Shown: positions 1 through 6,443 of the stretch, one piece after another | Layout: each line of letters begins with the position of its first letter | Numbering within the stretch: position 1 is the stretch's first letter | Assembly: GCF_050433385.1 (NCBI RefSeq) | Contig: NZ_JBNPXI010000041.1 | Span: forward strand, 1 to 19,181 | Direction: 5' to 3' | Length of the DNA: 19,181 nucleotides | Source of the DNA: Brassicibacter mesophilus | GTDB lineage: Bacteria; Bacillota; Clostridia; Tissierellales; Proteiniboraceae | The notes under the pieces: generated by a model | What the model saw: the letters and a program-made list of their open reading frames with translations, nothing else | The model's database searches: none | What the model was told of the DNA's origin: nothing | Position numbers and translations under genes: made by a program

Positions 1-14
1 TTGAACAATGTGAA

Positions 15-107
15 GGCCAGCGTCTTTAGGCGCTGGTCGGTAACAGCCCCTTATAGGGGCAGAGCAAACCACCCGTTAGACGGGTGGTGCTGATTGTTTT
101 GCCTGAT
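15..107. mobile_element. Three consecutive strong hairpins, likely terminus of an IS200/IS605-type element
   Basis: Three GC-rich stems follow each other: 15-22 with 31-38 (8 bp including one G-U), 46-50 with 56-60 (5 bp, loop ttata) and 68-76 with 80-88 (9 bp, 3-nt loop). A possible outer pairing joins gcaaac (64-69) to gttttgc (95-101). The local GC content is far above the surroundings. Subterminal imperfect palindromes and structured RNA ends of this kind are typical of IS200/IS605 and IStron elements, where they serve as transposase recognition hairpins or form the end of the omega RNA. No tnpA or tnpB is in the window, so the body, if it exists, lies to the left. The hairpins are seen directly; the assignment to IS200/IS605 is inference, and a stand-alone structured RNA is the alternative. 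Confidence 0.45.
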
Positions 108-181
108 AAGTAATAGGAGTTAAGAGATAATATTTTTATCCTCCATGAAGTAAGGCAAGTCTCATTGTACTTAGCAACAAA

Positions 182-209
182 AAAAGTAGGTGCCTTCACA
201 CCTGCTTTT
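182..209 (+). terminator. Hairpin terminator, copy A of a repeated element
   Basis: An 8-bp stem pairs AGTAGGTG (185-192) with CACCTGCT (199-206), with one G-U pair. It is flanked by an A-run on the left and TTTTCTTATT on the right, so it could work in either direction. Its right arm and the following ~60 bp are repeated near 5057-5128. Confidence 0.6.
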
Positions 210-270
210 CTTATTGAGTCTAATTGTTCTCTTTACAATTTTTATTGTTATTAATTTAAATATACTAAAA
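182..270 (+). repeat. ~90-bp dispersed repeat, copy A (terminator hairpin plus AT-rich tail)
   Basis: The segment consists of a hairpin, an identical block CACCTGCTTTTCTTATTGA, a variable ~20-nt spacer, a second dyad of the ACAATT...ATTGT type and the tail ATTGTTATTAATT. The same order of parts occurs at 5039-5128 in the same orientation. By eye the copies are about 75-80% identical. The loop of the first hairpin differs while the stem is kept, which suggests selection for structure. Confidence 0.6.
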
Positions 271-313
271 TCATTAGATATATACAACTATAAAGAAATT
301 AATGTAACATTTA

Positions 314-378
314 TATAATAGAATTTATTTGAGCGAATTGGAAAAAATATTAGAGTAATAGCCATGTAAAATTACATG
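314..378 (+). promoter_or_regulatory. Candidate promoter -10 and palindromic operator upstream of the lipoprotein gene
   Basis: TATAAT at 314-319 is a good -10 box, but the -35 region 17 bp upstream is poor. Downstream at 363-378 lies a perfect palindrome, CATGTAAAATTACATG (7-bp arms, 2-bp centre), between the putative start of transcription and the ribosome binding site. This position suits a repressor site or a short leader element. The palindrome is seen; its role is inference. Confidence 0.35.
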
Positions 379-410
379 TATCTTGAAAAAAACATGAAAG
401 GAGATTACTT

Positions 411-1157
411 ACGAAGAAAAGATTACTTATGATTATGGTAGCTGCTATGTGTTTCTCTTTGGTTATAGTTGGATGTAGCAGATCGATGAAAGAAGTCCCA
501 GGAGAAAAACACGAGAGTCAAGAACAAGAAGAACGTGAAGAATATGAAGAAAGAGAGGAAAATACTACAGGAAGTGTACCGAAATCACTTGAAGCCATTG
601 AATCAAACTCAGAAGATATAATTGATGATGTTGCTAAAAAGGACTGGACGAAAGCAGATGAGAGAGTATCTTCGCTAGAGAAAGAATGGTCTGTTTATGA
701 ACCAATAGCAAAAGAAAAAAAAGCTTCTCAAAAACAGATTAATGACTTTAGAGACGATCTAAACAATCTAAAGCAATTAGTTGAAACAAAAAAACAGTAT
801 GAAGCTTCATTAGCAGCAAACAGACTAACCTTAGATACTATTAGTTTAATGGATTTATATAAACCGAAAGTACCTACTGCAGTAGGTAAATTAGATTATT
901 ATGGAAGACAGGTTATGATTACTGCTGAACATGGAGATTGGAGTCAAGCAAAAAAAGACAGTGAATCGGCAATAACTACTTGGGATACAATAAAAAAACA
1001 GGTTGAAAATATTAGCACAGCTCATGCTAAAAGCTTTTCAAGTACTTTAAATAGCATGTATGAAGCAGTAAAGAAAAAAGATCTGAAAACAACAAAAGAG
1101 CAATCAAAAAAATTACTAGACGAGGTTGATGTTTTAGAATCAGATTATAAAAAATAA
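411..1157 (+). CDS. Helical lipoprotein with a probable ACG start (or ATG at 429)
   Basis: This is a predicted secreted lipoprotein of about 248 aa. From 411 the frame reads TKKRLLMIMVAAMCFSLVIVGC, a typical lipoprotein signal: KKR, a hydrophobic core, and lipobox IVGC, where the Cys would be lipidated. A perfect AAAGGAG (397-403) sits 7 nt before the ACG at 411. The first canonical ATG (429) has no Shine-Dalgarno at usable distance and would remove the KKR, although it keeps the lipobox. So the start is either a non-canonical ACG or an ATG that has mutated. After the Cys comes a Glu-rich linker (about residues 28-55), then alpha-helical repeats, each with an acidic residue plus Trp or Leu and a downstream hydrophobic heptad (KKDWTKADERV, HGDWSQAKKDS, KKDLKTTKEQS). 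I do not recognise the family; a role as a surface-exposed binding or structural protein is only a guess. Confidence 0.75.
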   Translation, partial: TKKRLLMIMVAAMCFSLVIVGCSRSMKEVPGEKHESQEQEEREEYEEREENTTGSVPKSLEAIESNSEDIIDDVAKKDWTKADERVSSLEKEWSVYEPIAKEKKASQKQINDFRDDLNNLKQLVETKKQYEASLAANRLTLDTISLMDLYKPKVPTAVGKLDYYGRQVMITAEHGDWSQAKKDSESAITTWDTIKKQVENISTAHAKSFSSTLNSMYEAVKKKDLKTTKEQSKKLLDEVDVLESDYKK

Positions 1158-1543
1158 TGCACTATAACTCAAGTTAACTCAAGCTATTTTCTAATTCTTT
1201 AAATCCCAATTACTTTATAACCTCAAGTGCTTGGGATTACTTATTATTAGACAAAAACGTATATAAATGTAACTTAATTAATTATAAAGAGGCACAGCCG
1301 GCGAAAACAATAAATCCATTTTGAGTCTATAAACTACAATATGTCTGCATTTTGGGACATCAGTTTTTGATGACATAAAAGTAATACTTTTATGTGTTAA
1401 AAGCTAATATAGATTCTAAGTAATAGTTCTTTAGTCTTTTGTTTGAGTTGAAAGTGTGCTTTTATTTAGTTATTTTATTGGTACAGAAACTATTGGAAAT
1501 GCTGGTTGCCTCAAAAAAATATCATTAGTAGCTATAGTATAGT
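1158..1543. other. Intergenic region between convergent genes, rich in dyads
   Basis: No coding gene is convincing here. A stem AATCCCAA/TTGGGATT (1202-1209 with 1231-1238) is a weak terminator candidate for the lipoprotein gene. Three dyads follow one another: ATGTC/GACAT (1341-1345 with 1356-1360), CATCA/TGATG (1358-1362 with 1368-1372), and a perfect 11-bp inverted repeat around a single A (1373-1383 with 1385-1395). Nothing recognisable is seen between 1396 and 1543. Confidence 0.5.
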
Positions 1544-2278
1544 TTAATTTTTAATATATTCTATGACTCCTTCAGAAATTGCTAAAGCGACACTATTCTT
1601 ATACCCGTCATCTTGAAGTAGTTTATTGTCTTCAGTATTTGTTACAAATCCGATTTCAACTAAAACACCTGGAACACTTGTTTCTCTTAATATATAATAG
1701 TCTCCACAAAAGATTTTTGACTTCAATCTTTGATTCTTTAAATAATCTTTATATACGATACTATCTACAGCATTACAAATTGTTTTAGCTAATTTTTCTC
1801 CTTCTTCAGATTTGTCATAATAAAAAACTTTTACACCTCTTGCTTTAGGGTTTTTGGGATGAGCATCAACATGAATGCTTATAAAAGCATTTATATCACT
1901 GCTATTAATAATAGTTTTTCTTGCGTTTAAATCTTTTCTGTATCTTGTGGAATTTAAGCTGCTTTTATTTTCAAGTGACACATCCTGCTCTCTTGTCATT
2001 ATCACGTTAATATTTCTATTACTTAGTAATTGTTCTACTCTTAAAGAAACATCGAGATTAATATTTTTTTCTAATAGGCCCTTACGATCACTTGTACCTC
2101 CGTCAATCCCACCATGTCCAGCATCAATAACTACACTTTTATCCGAACTTTTAAAAGAAAAACATTGTGGATTATTTTCTTTAAGTTCTTTAACAATGAA
2201 TATTGATGACAGAAACATAATAAATATTAAAAGAAGCTTTTTATTTAGCTTTATTGTTATAAAGAAATAGCTTCTAAT
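1544..2278 (-). CDS. CwlD-like N-acetylmuramoyl-L-alanine amidase (Amidase_3)
   Basis: A zinc amidase that cleaves the bond between MurNAc and the peptide stem of peptidoglycan. Counting from the ATG at 2218 (224 aa), the Amidase_3 landmarks are all present: VVIDAGHGG with His35, Glu50 in LLEKNINL, SIHVDAH with His116, and catalytic Glu188 in VLVEIGF. Length and motif spacing fit CwlD, which makes muramic delta-lactam in the spore cortex together with PdaA. The start is uncertain. The frame stays open to an ATT at 2278-2276, which lies 7 nt after a GGTGGG (2291-2286). That longer form adds a basic stretch (KLNKK) in front of the hydrophobic helix and makes a normal N-terminal signal anchor. 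The ATG at 2218 has no Shine-Dalgarno and loses the basic residues. The next gene is divergent and encodes a polysaccharide deacetylase, a natural partner. Confidence 0.85.
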   Translation of the reverse strand: MRSYFFITIKLNKKLLLIFIMFLSSIFIVKELKENNPQCFSFKSSDKSVVIDAGHGGIDGGTSDRKGLLEKNINLDVSLRVEQLLSNRNINVIMTREQDVSLENKSSLNSTRYRKDLNARKTIINSSDINAFISIHVDAHPKNPKARGVKVFYYDKSEEGEKLAKTICNAVDSIVYKDYLKNQRLKSKIFCGDYYILRETSVPGVLVEIGFVTNTEDNKLLQDDGYKNSVALAISEGVIEYIKN

Positions 2279-2356
2279 AGCTCATCCCACCTTTATCTAC
2301 TATTTAAACTATTTAAAATAGTAATAATATATTATTATTGATTGGAGAGGAAAAAA
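2279..2356. promoter_or_regulatory. Divergent intergenic region between amidase and deacetylase
   Basis: This 78-bp region carries the ribosome sites of both genes: GGTGGG on the minus strand (2291-2286) and GGAGAGG on the plus strand (2344-2350). Between them are a direct repeat ACTATTTAA-ACTATTTAA, a dyad ACTATTT/AAATAGT (2308-2322) and the palindrome AATAATATATTATT (2323-2336). Shared regulation of the two wall enzymes is plausible, but AT richness makes chance dyads common. Confidence 0.3.
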
Positions 2357-3109
2357 ATGCAAAAAAAGGTGTGCTTAAAACTTTTATTTTTTTTGCTCTT
2401 TTTATTTATAACTTTTTCAGATTTAATTATATTTCAAAGAACAGTGAACGATGATACTGATGCTCACATAGTTACTGAAGATGGCTATATACAACTTGTA
2501 AAACAGGGTCCTAATAATAAGAAGGTGATAGCCTTGACATTTGATGATGGTCCACATCCAAGGATTACTCCTCAAATATTATCAATATTAAAAGAAAATG
2601 ATATTAAAGCAACTTTTTTTGTGCTTGGCAAGCATACAGAGTCGTACCCAGAAACATTAAAAATGGTAGCAGACGAAGGTCATGAAATAGGCAATCATAC
2701 ATACTCACATGTAGATGTCAGTAAAATATCAAAAGACAGAGTAGAGCATGAAATCGAAGGAACACAAAAAATAATAAATGAAGTGACTGGACGTCAATCT
2801 GAATTAATAAGACCTCCATTTGGATTTTATAATGAAAATCTATTAAATATTGCTAGTAAAAATAACCTTACAATTGTATTGTGGTCACCACATCAAGATT
2901 CCAATGATTGGAGTAATCCAGGTGTAAGAAACATTATAAAATCTATTCTTTCGAATATAGAGAATGGAGATATTATATTGCTACATGATTATGTGGAAGG
3001 TAAAAGTCATACAGTAGAGGCACTGAAGACTGTAATACCTGAGCTTAAAAACAGAGGCTATGAATTTGTTACTGTTTCTGAATTGATAGAGCTATTTAAT
3101 GAAAAATGA
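2357..3109 (+). CDS. Polysaccharide (peptidoglycan) deacetylase, PgdA/PdaA-like
   Basis: A membrane-anchored carbohydrate esterase family 4 enzyme of 250 aa that should remove N-acetyl groups from peptidoglycan sugars. I chose the ATG at 2357 because GGAGAGG lies at 2344-2350; the TTG at 2342 would overlap that site. Residues 1-25 form a basic-hydrophobic signal anchor (QKKVCLKLLFFLLFLF). The NodB-homology domain shows all five motifs: TFDDGP (Asp63 base, Asp64 metal ligand), NHTYSH (His114 and His118, metal ligands), RPPFG (152-156), the Trp of LWSPHQ (about 176) and ILLHD (His210). Nothing is missing, so it should be active. Next to a CwlD-like amidase, a role in muramic-lactam formation (PdaA) is attractive, but wall modification of the PgdA type (lysozyme resistance) is equally possible. 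Confidence 0.9.
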   Translation: MQKKVCLKLLFFLLFLFITFSDLIIFQRTVNDDTDAHIVTEDGYIQLVKQGPNNKKVIALTFDDGPHPRITPQILSILKENDIKATFFVLGKHTESYPETLKMVADEGHEIGNHTYSHVDVSKISKDRVEHEIEGTQKIINEVTGRQSELIRPPFGFYNENLLNIASKNNLTIVLWSPHQDSNDWSNPGVRNIIKSILSNIENGDIILLHDYVEGKSHTVEALKTVIPELKNRGYEFVTVSELIELFNEK

Positions 3110-3212
3110 AAGACTAGAATATCTCTATTTTATTCTTTTTCTTTTTCATGTTCTTCTTGCATTTTTTTCAAAAATCAATAATACATATAGCAGAATGTAT
3201 AAATTTTAGCTT

Positions 3213-3311
3213 TCACGAATTTTCAGCTGTTTTCCTTGACTTTACATATCTATACAATCTAGTTTTACTAATCTCTGTAGCTTTTGATATTTCAAAAAAA
3301 CTTATTATCCA
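3213..3311 (-). pseudogene. C-terminal helix-turn-helix remnant, serine-recombinase-like
   Basis: A 32-residue open stretch includes EISKATEISKTRLYRYVKSR and stops soon after (TGA at 3215-3213). The pattern 'I-x-K-A-T-x-I-S-K-T-x-L-Y-R-Y-V' is that of the C-terminal DNA-binding HTH of serine resolvases and invertases. The intact resolvase in this window has KDICKALSVSKSTLYKYL at the same place. No catalytic domain is present upstream on this strand. A run of seven T residues just before the motif hides a likely +1 shift, since the alternative frame begins MDNKFF. It is probably a decayed recombinase or transposase end; only the HTH similarity is seen. Confidence 0.4.
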
Positions 3312-3324
3312 TTAGAATTATTGG

Positions 3325-3361
3325 GGGTCTCGCCAACATTGTAGGATTGTTGGTGGGACCC
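3325..3361 (+). terminator. Strong hairpin with 14-bp stem
   Basis: The arms 3325-3338 and 3348-3361 pair over 14 bp with two G-U pairs, enclosing a 9-nt loop, and CTTTCT follows. It lies downstream of the deacetylase gene and fits as its terminator, although the T-run is modest. Confidence 0.5.
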
Positions 3362-3380
3362 TTTCTAGAATATCTCAAAA

Positions 3381-3427
3381 TATCCTCCTTACGCCACATT
3401 ACTATGAGGATAAGGAGGATATTTTTT
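3381..3427. terminator. Bidirectional terminator between convergent genes
   Basis: TATCCTCCTTA (3381-3391) and TAAGGAGGATA (3411-3421) form a perfect 11-bp stem with TTTTTT directly after the right arm on the plus strand. CAAAA before the left arm gives a shorter U-run for the minus strand. It can end both the deacetylase transcript (+) and the secreted-protein operon (-). Confidence 0.7.
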
Positions 3428-3429
3428 AC

Positions 3430-4041
3430 TTACTTTTCATATGTTTTAATTATATACTCTTGAATTTTAGATGTTATCTCTGTGTTCATTTTTATCATTT
3501 TTTCTTCGAATTGCCTGTCAGGCATTAATTCTACTAGACCTATAGTAGTGACTTGAATAAATATTCCATTAGTAGAAATAGAATTACTAAAAGTAGGATT
3601 TACATCTAGTTCTAGTTTTTTAGCATCTATAGGATTAGTAAAAATGCGATTAACAGAGAAATACGCTTTATGATGTAAGTTTGGATCGTAGTTGAAAACG
3701 ACTTTTGTAACAATATTTTTTTCATTATTTAGTATATAGATTGATTTTTGTTTAAGAAAAGCAAGATCATTATTAATAGCATTATAAACGCTTTCGGTCC
3801 AATACTTATTTAACTCTGCATGTCCTGGATAAACGGTTAGTGTAGGATTAGCAATAAAGGAATTAGGATATTGCTTGTTCAGATTATCTATATATTCATT
3901 AGATAAAGTTGCAAAGTTGCTGTAATCTAATTTTGGGGTTTTAGTAAGATAATTGCTAAGATTATAAGTTACTCCTATGCTAATTAGATTACTTACTATA
4001 ATAATAGCTATAACAATGCTGAGTTTGTTTTTTTGTTTCAT
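3430..4041 (-). CDS. Membrane-anchored protein of unknown function
   Basis: A 203-aa protein with a basic N-terminus (MKQKNK) and one hydrophobic segment at about residues 7-27 (LSIVIAIIIVSNLISIG). The remaining ~175 residues should lie outside the cell. They contain several Tyr/Asn-rich beta-like stretches and a helical C-terminus (FEEKMIKMNTEITSKIQEYI), with no cysteines and no catalytic motif that I recognise. The start codon lies one base after the stop of the upstream secreted-protein gene, and the nearest Shine-Dalgarno (GGAAGG) is about 17 nt away, so translation is probably coupled. Co-expression with a secreted partner suggests a membrane-bound partner or immunity/anchor factor, but this is inferred from context only. 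Confidence 0.75.
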   Translation of the reverse strand: MKQKNKLSIVIAIIIVSNLISIGVTYNLSNYLTKTPKLDYSNFATLSNEYIDNLNKQYPNSFIANPTLTVYPGHAELNKYWTESVYNAINNDLAFLKQKSIYILNNEKNIVTKVVFNYDPNLHHKAYFSVNRIFTNPIDAKKLELDVNPTFSNSISTNGIFIQVTTIGLVELMPDRQFEEKMIKMNTEITSKIQEYIIKTYEK

Positions 4042-4042
4042 T

Positions 4043-4702
4043 TTATTCGTAAATTAGCCTTCCAAATTTAATATATGAGTCTGTATACTTAGTGTATGGT
4101 AAATAACTTTCAATATCTTTATATTTATACCCTGTATTGCCAGCTACATCTGCCCACTTATATTTTATTGCACCGCCTGTTTTATAGCCATACGCATAAA
4201 TTGGAATTACCCCTACAGAATCTTTTTTTATAGAATAGGGAGCTTTTGCAGAAACAGACGTAGAGATAGTTGAAGTTCTTGATACACTTATTCCTAGTTT
4301 TGCTTTAATTACTTTAAATTCTGCCTCTCCTTCTAGAGCACCTGCAATAGTCCATGATACTGTATCTCCGCCTGTATATATTACGTCAACCGTTTTATAC
4401 TCTTCATTATGCCCGTATGTGTCAAACGTAAATTCAGCAACTTGAAAAGCTTCCTTATCAACAAATTGATAATCTGGTAAATAAGAAACTGGCCATTCTT
4501 CATAAAAACTACCAAGAGGTTTTACTTCTAAATCATTTTCTATATCATTTAGTTTATCCAGTGCACTTTGTTTGATTTGTTGAGTGGTTAATTTTCTTAG
4601 TACACCTGAATCTGTATCATTACCACTTGCTAGAGCAATGCTACCAATTGATGTAAATAGCATTAGTGAGCTAAGCAATACAGCAAAAAATTGTTTTTTC
4701 AT
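4043..4702 (-). CDS. Secreted protein of unknown family, beta-rich
   Basis: A 219-aa protein with a classical Sec signal peptide (MKKQFFAVLLSSLMLF...IALASG; probable cleavage after ALA near residue 26). I chose the ATG at 4702, 7-8 nt after AAGGAG; the in-frame GTG three codons upstream overlaps that site. The mature part is rich in Tyr, Ser, Thr and Lys and has alternating beta-type segments (TVSWTIAGALEGEAEFKVI, ISVSRTSTISTSVSAKAPYS, VIPIYAYGYKTGGAIKYKW). This amphipathic Ser/Thr strand pattern recalls secreted pore-forming or adhesin-like beta proteins, but I cannot place it in a family. It is the first gene of a two-gene minus-strand operon with the membrane protein that follows. A toxin or surface-antigen role is a guess. 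Confidence 0.8.
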   Translation of the reverse strand: MKKQFFAVLLSSLMLFTSIGSIALASGNDTDSGVLRKLTTQQIKQSALDKLNDIENDLEVKPLGSFYEEWPVSYLPDYQFVDKEAFQVAEFTFDTYGHNEEYKTVDVIYTGGDTVSWTIAGALEGEAEFKVIKAKLGISVSRTSTISTSVSAKAPYSIKKDSVGVIPIYAYGYKTGGAIKYKWADVAGNTGYKYKDIESYLPYTKYTDSYIKFGRLIYE

Positions 4703-5038
4703 AATATACACTCCTTGTTATGTATTTAGTGGCCACTACTTAATATATTCTATAAATAGAATTATTTTCCTTCTTTTTTTAAAAAATTTTCCAATTATTA
4801 TTATTGTTTGCTAAAATGTCATGATATTCATATTATGGAAGATTGTATATGGAAAATAAACTTTCTTGATCAGTATCGTTTTAGTTCAAATAATAATCCT
4901 CAAAAGAATTTCCTGCGTCAATTAAATATCTGAATTCTTCAAGAGGCATCTTATTTGTACATAAAAGTTACTGTACAATATATCCAATCGACAAGTTTTT
5001 TTCTTCAGAGACTATAGTTTATTCAAAAAAGTAGCGAA

Positions 5039-5128
5039 AGAAAAGCAGGTGTTCGCAACACCTGCTTTTCTTATTGAACTCTATCGACTCGACTTAACAA
5101 TTTTAATTGTTATTAATTATAATATACC
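5039..5128 (+). repeat. ~90-bp dispersed repeat, copy B
   Basis: This is the second copy of the element at 182-270, in the same orientation. It has the hairpin, the identical block CACCTGCTTTTCTTATTGA (right arm onward), a diverged spacer, then AACAATTTTAATTGTTATTAA, in which AACAATT/AATTGTT forms a second perfect 7-bp dyad. The copies differ most in the hairpin loop and the central spacer. Confidence 0.6.
5041..5069. terminator. Symmetric terminator with a perfect 13-bp stem
   Basis: AAAAGCAGGTGTT (5041-5053) pairs perfectly with 5057-5069 around the loop CGC. A-run and T-run flanks make it work in both directions. On the minus strand it ends the two-gene unit at 6328-5132. Confidence 0.8.
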
Positions 5129-5131
5129 AGA

Positions 5132-5992
5132 TTAACTTACTTTATACAAGTTTAAGTATTTCTTATGTTCTGATAAGGCTAAGTAGTTTTCTAAAAAAAA
5201 GTTTTTTACTCCGTTTGTCATATATTTCTCATACCATGCTTCATACTGATCTGCTTTAGATTTTATAAACCAACTTTCAAATTTTAGTAAGTGCTTTCTA
5301 AATTCATTCATTTTAACCGCTTTGTCCGATACATTTAGATTTATAAAAGTGTTATAAAATTCTATTATCATATCTTCATTATATAAATATATGCTAGAAA
5401 TATTAAATTTTATTTTGAATACTTCCCATTTGTGTTTGTTATGTAGTCCTGTAAGAGTATTATAATAAGAATGTGAATCACCTTCCAAACTAACATCAAA
5501 TCTGAGATTTGATATTTTTTTAAAGAAGCTTTTGTGAAATTCCGATGTTTCTAATTTAAGTACTGGAGCTAATATGCTTTTTATTCCTTTTAATTTGGCT
5601 ATAGTAACTCGATGATTTCCACCATTTACATAATAATCATCATCTATTTTGATGAAACTAAGATGTTCTGGCTGTATTTCTTCAGATTCTAGCTTGTTAT
5701 AATAATCAGGCTTCATTAGCAAATTTATTATATTTCTAGTTTTCTTTAAATAAATAAACATTTCAAACCAAGTTCTTCCTTCATATCTTCCATGTTTACT
5801 ACCAACAACATTTTCTAAAAAGACATATTCTATTTCATAGCTTTTTGGATTTTTAGATGCATATGTGAAATTATCATCATATTCTTTATTAGGAGCAGTA
5901 AGCTTTTCTGGGATATTGTTTAATCTATAATCGTAGCTATGATTATAATTAGAATATGCAACTTTTCTTCCTTCAACACTACAGAAATCCAT
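5132..5992 (-). CDS. ParB/sulfiredoxin-fold-like protein with GNHR motif
   Basis: A 286-aa soluble protein without signal peptide or membrane segment. Residues 118-148 read DDYYVNGGNHRVTIAKLKGI and continue into ILAPVLKL. This is the hallmark of ParB-like/Srx-like nuclease-fold domains ('D-x-x-x-V-x-G-x-H-R-x-x-A-x-x-x-G-x-x-x-I-x-A-x-V'), in which GxHR binds nucleotide or phosphate. Upstream residues 50-110 include a region with Trp and Tyr (GRTWFEMFIYLKK) and the C-terminal 130 residues are helical and Lys/Tyr-rich, with no motif I know. The start codon directly follows the stop of the 111-aa gene (TAAATG), so the two are translationally coupled. A nuclease, kinase or NTP-dependent modification role cannot be told apart from the sequence. 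Confidence 0.75.
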   Translation of the reverse strand: MDFCSVEGRKVAYSNYNHSYDYRLNNIPEKLTAPNKEYDDNFTYASKNPKSYEIEYVFLENVVGSKHGRYEGRTWFEMFIYLKKTRNIINLLMKPDYYNKLESEEIQPEHLSFIKIDDDYYVNGGNHRVTIAKLKGIKSILAPVLKLETSEFHKSFFKKISNLRFDVSLEGDSHSYYNTLTGLHNKHKWEVFKIKFNISSIYLYNEDMIIEFYNTFINLNVSDKAVKMNEFRKHLLKFESWFIKSKADQYEAWYEKYMTNGVKNFFLENYLALSEHKKYLNLYKVS

Positions 5993-6328
5993 TTAAACCA
6001 ATAACTTCCATAGAATAATTTCCCTAAAAAGAGGTATATACGGAACATCTATTGCAATATCATGATCCTTAACCTTATGAACTAAATTGTATTCTTCATC
6101 AAATGCTAAAAAATAAAAATCTTCTGTAATATGAATAATGTCTTCTTTTAACTCTACTTCAATAGCAACTAAATATTCTAAATTAGGTTTTAATTGATGA
6201 GGTGCATAGTCATAGTCATACTTTCCGCCTCCTATGTAATATTCCTTACCATCAACTTTAAATACGCATCGATTTTCAGGGATTTCACTTCTTTTTATGC
6301 TATCTTTCCCCAGTTTAGCTATAATCAC
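5993..6328 (-). CDS. Small protein of unknown function with GTG start
   Basis: A 111-aa acidic protein starting at GTG 6328, 6-7 nt after GAGGAG on the minus strand. The sequence alternates short strands and turns (KVDGKEYYIGGGKYDYDY; EYLVAIEVELKEDIIHITED; YFLAFDEEYNLVHKV), suggesting a small beta-sandwich or barrel, with no cysteines and no catalytic signature. It abuts the GNHR-protein gene with zero spacing, so the two should be made together. An accessory, antitoxin or immunity function is possible by analogy with other two-gene cassettes of this size, but nothing in the sequence proves it. Confidence 0.7.
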   Translation of the reverse strand: MIIAKLGKDSIKRSEIPENRCVFKVDGKEYYIGGGKYDYDYAPHQLKPNLEYLVAIEVELKEDIIHITEDFYFLAFDEEYNLVHKVKDHDIAIDVPYIPLFREIILWKLLV

Positions 6329-6443
6329 AATTATCTCCTCTTTTATTTTTCTTTATTCTACCAACCAAGCAAGGGAAATGTATACAAATTTTAGCAATTT
6401 TTTCTTAAGTTTTGTGTCTATGTATAATTTTGTAAAGCAATCA

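Larger units (their letters stand above)
3110..3429. other. Convergent intergenic region with terminators and a recombinase remnant
   Basis: It holds a pyrimidine-rich stretch after the deacetylase stop, the minus-strand helix-turn-helix remnant at 3213-3311, and two strong hairpins (3325-3361 and 3381-3421) that close the converging transcripts. These are listed separately. Confidence 0.6.
4703..5131. other. Intergenic region: operator-like palindromes, gene remnant and repeat copy B
   Basis: Upstream of the secreted-protein gene are two perfect palindromes: TAGTGGCCACTA (4727-4738) and ATTCTATAAATAGAAT (4747-4762; 7-bp arms, 2-bp centre). They lie where a promoter and operator are expected. 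On the minus strand, 4949-4881 encodes a 22-residue end, beginning MPLEEFRYLIDAG and stopping after DYYLN, with protein-like composition. It has no Shine-Dalgarno and may be a decayed gene tail. Repeat copy B and its terminator occupy 5039-5128. Confidence 0.45.

Noticed and set aside
1875..2270. 131-aa plus-strand frame opposite the amidase gene
   Set aside because: It is the antisense shadow of a gene with complete catalytic motifs; no ribosome site.
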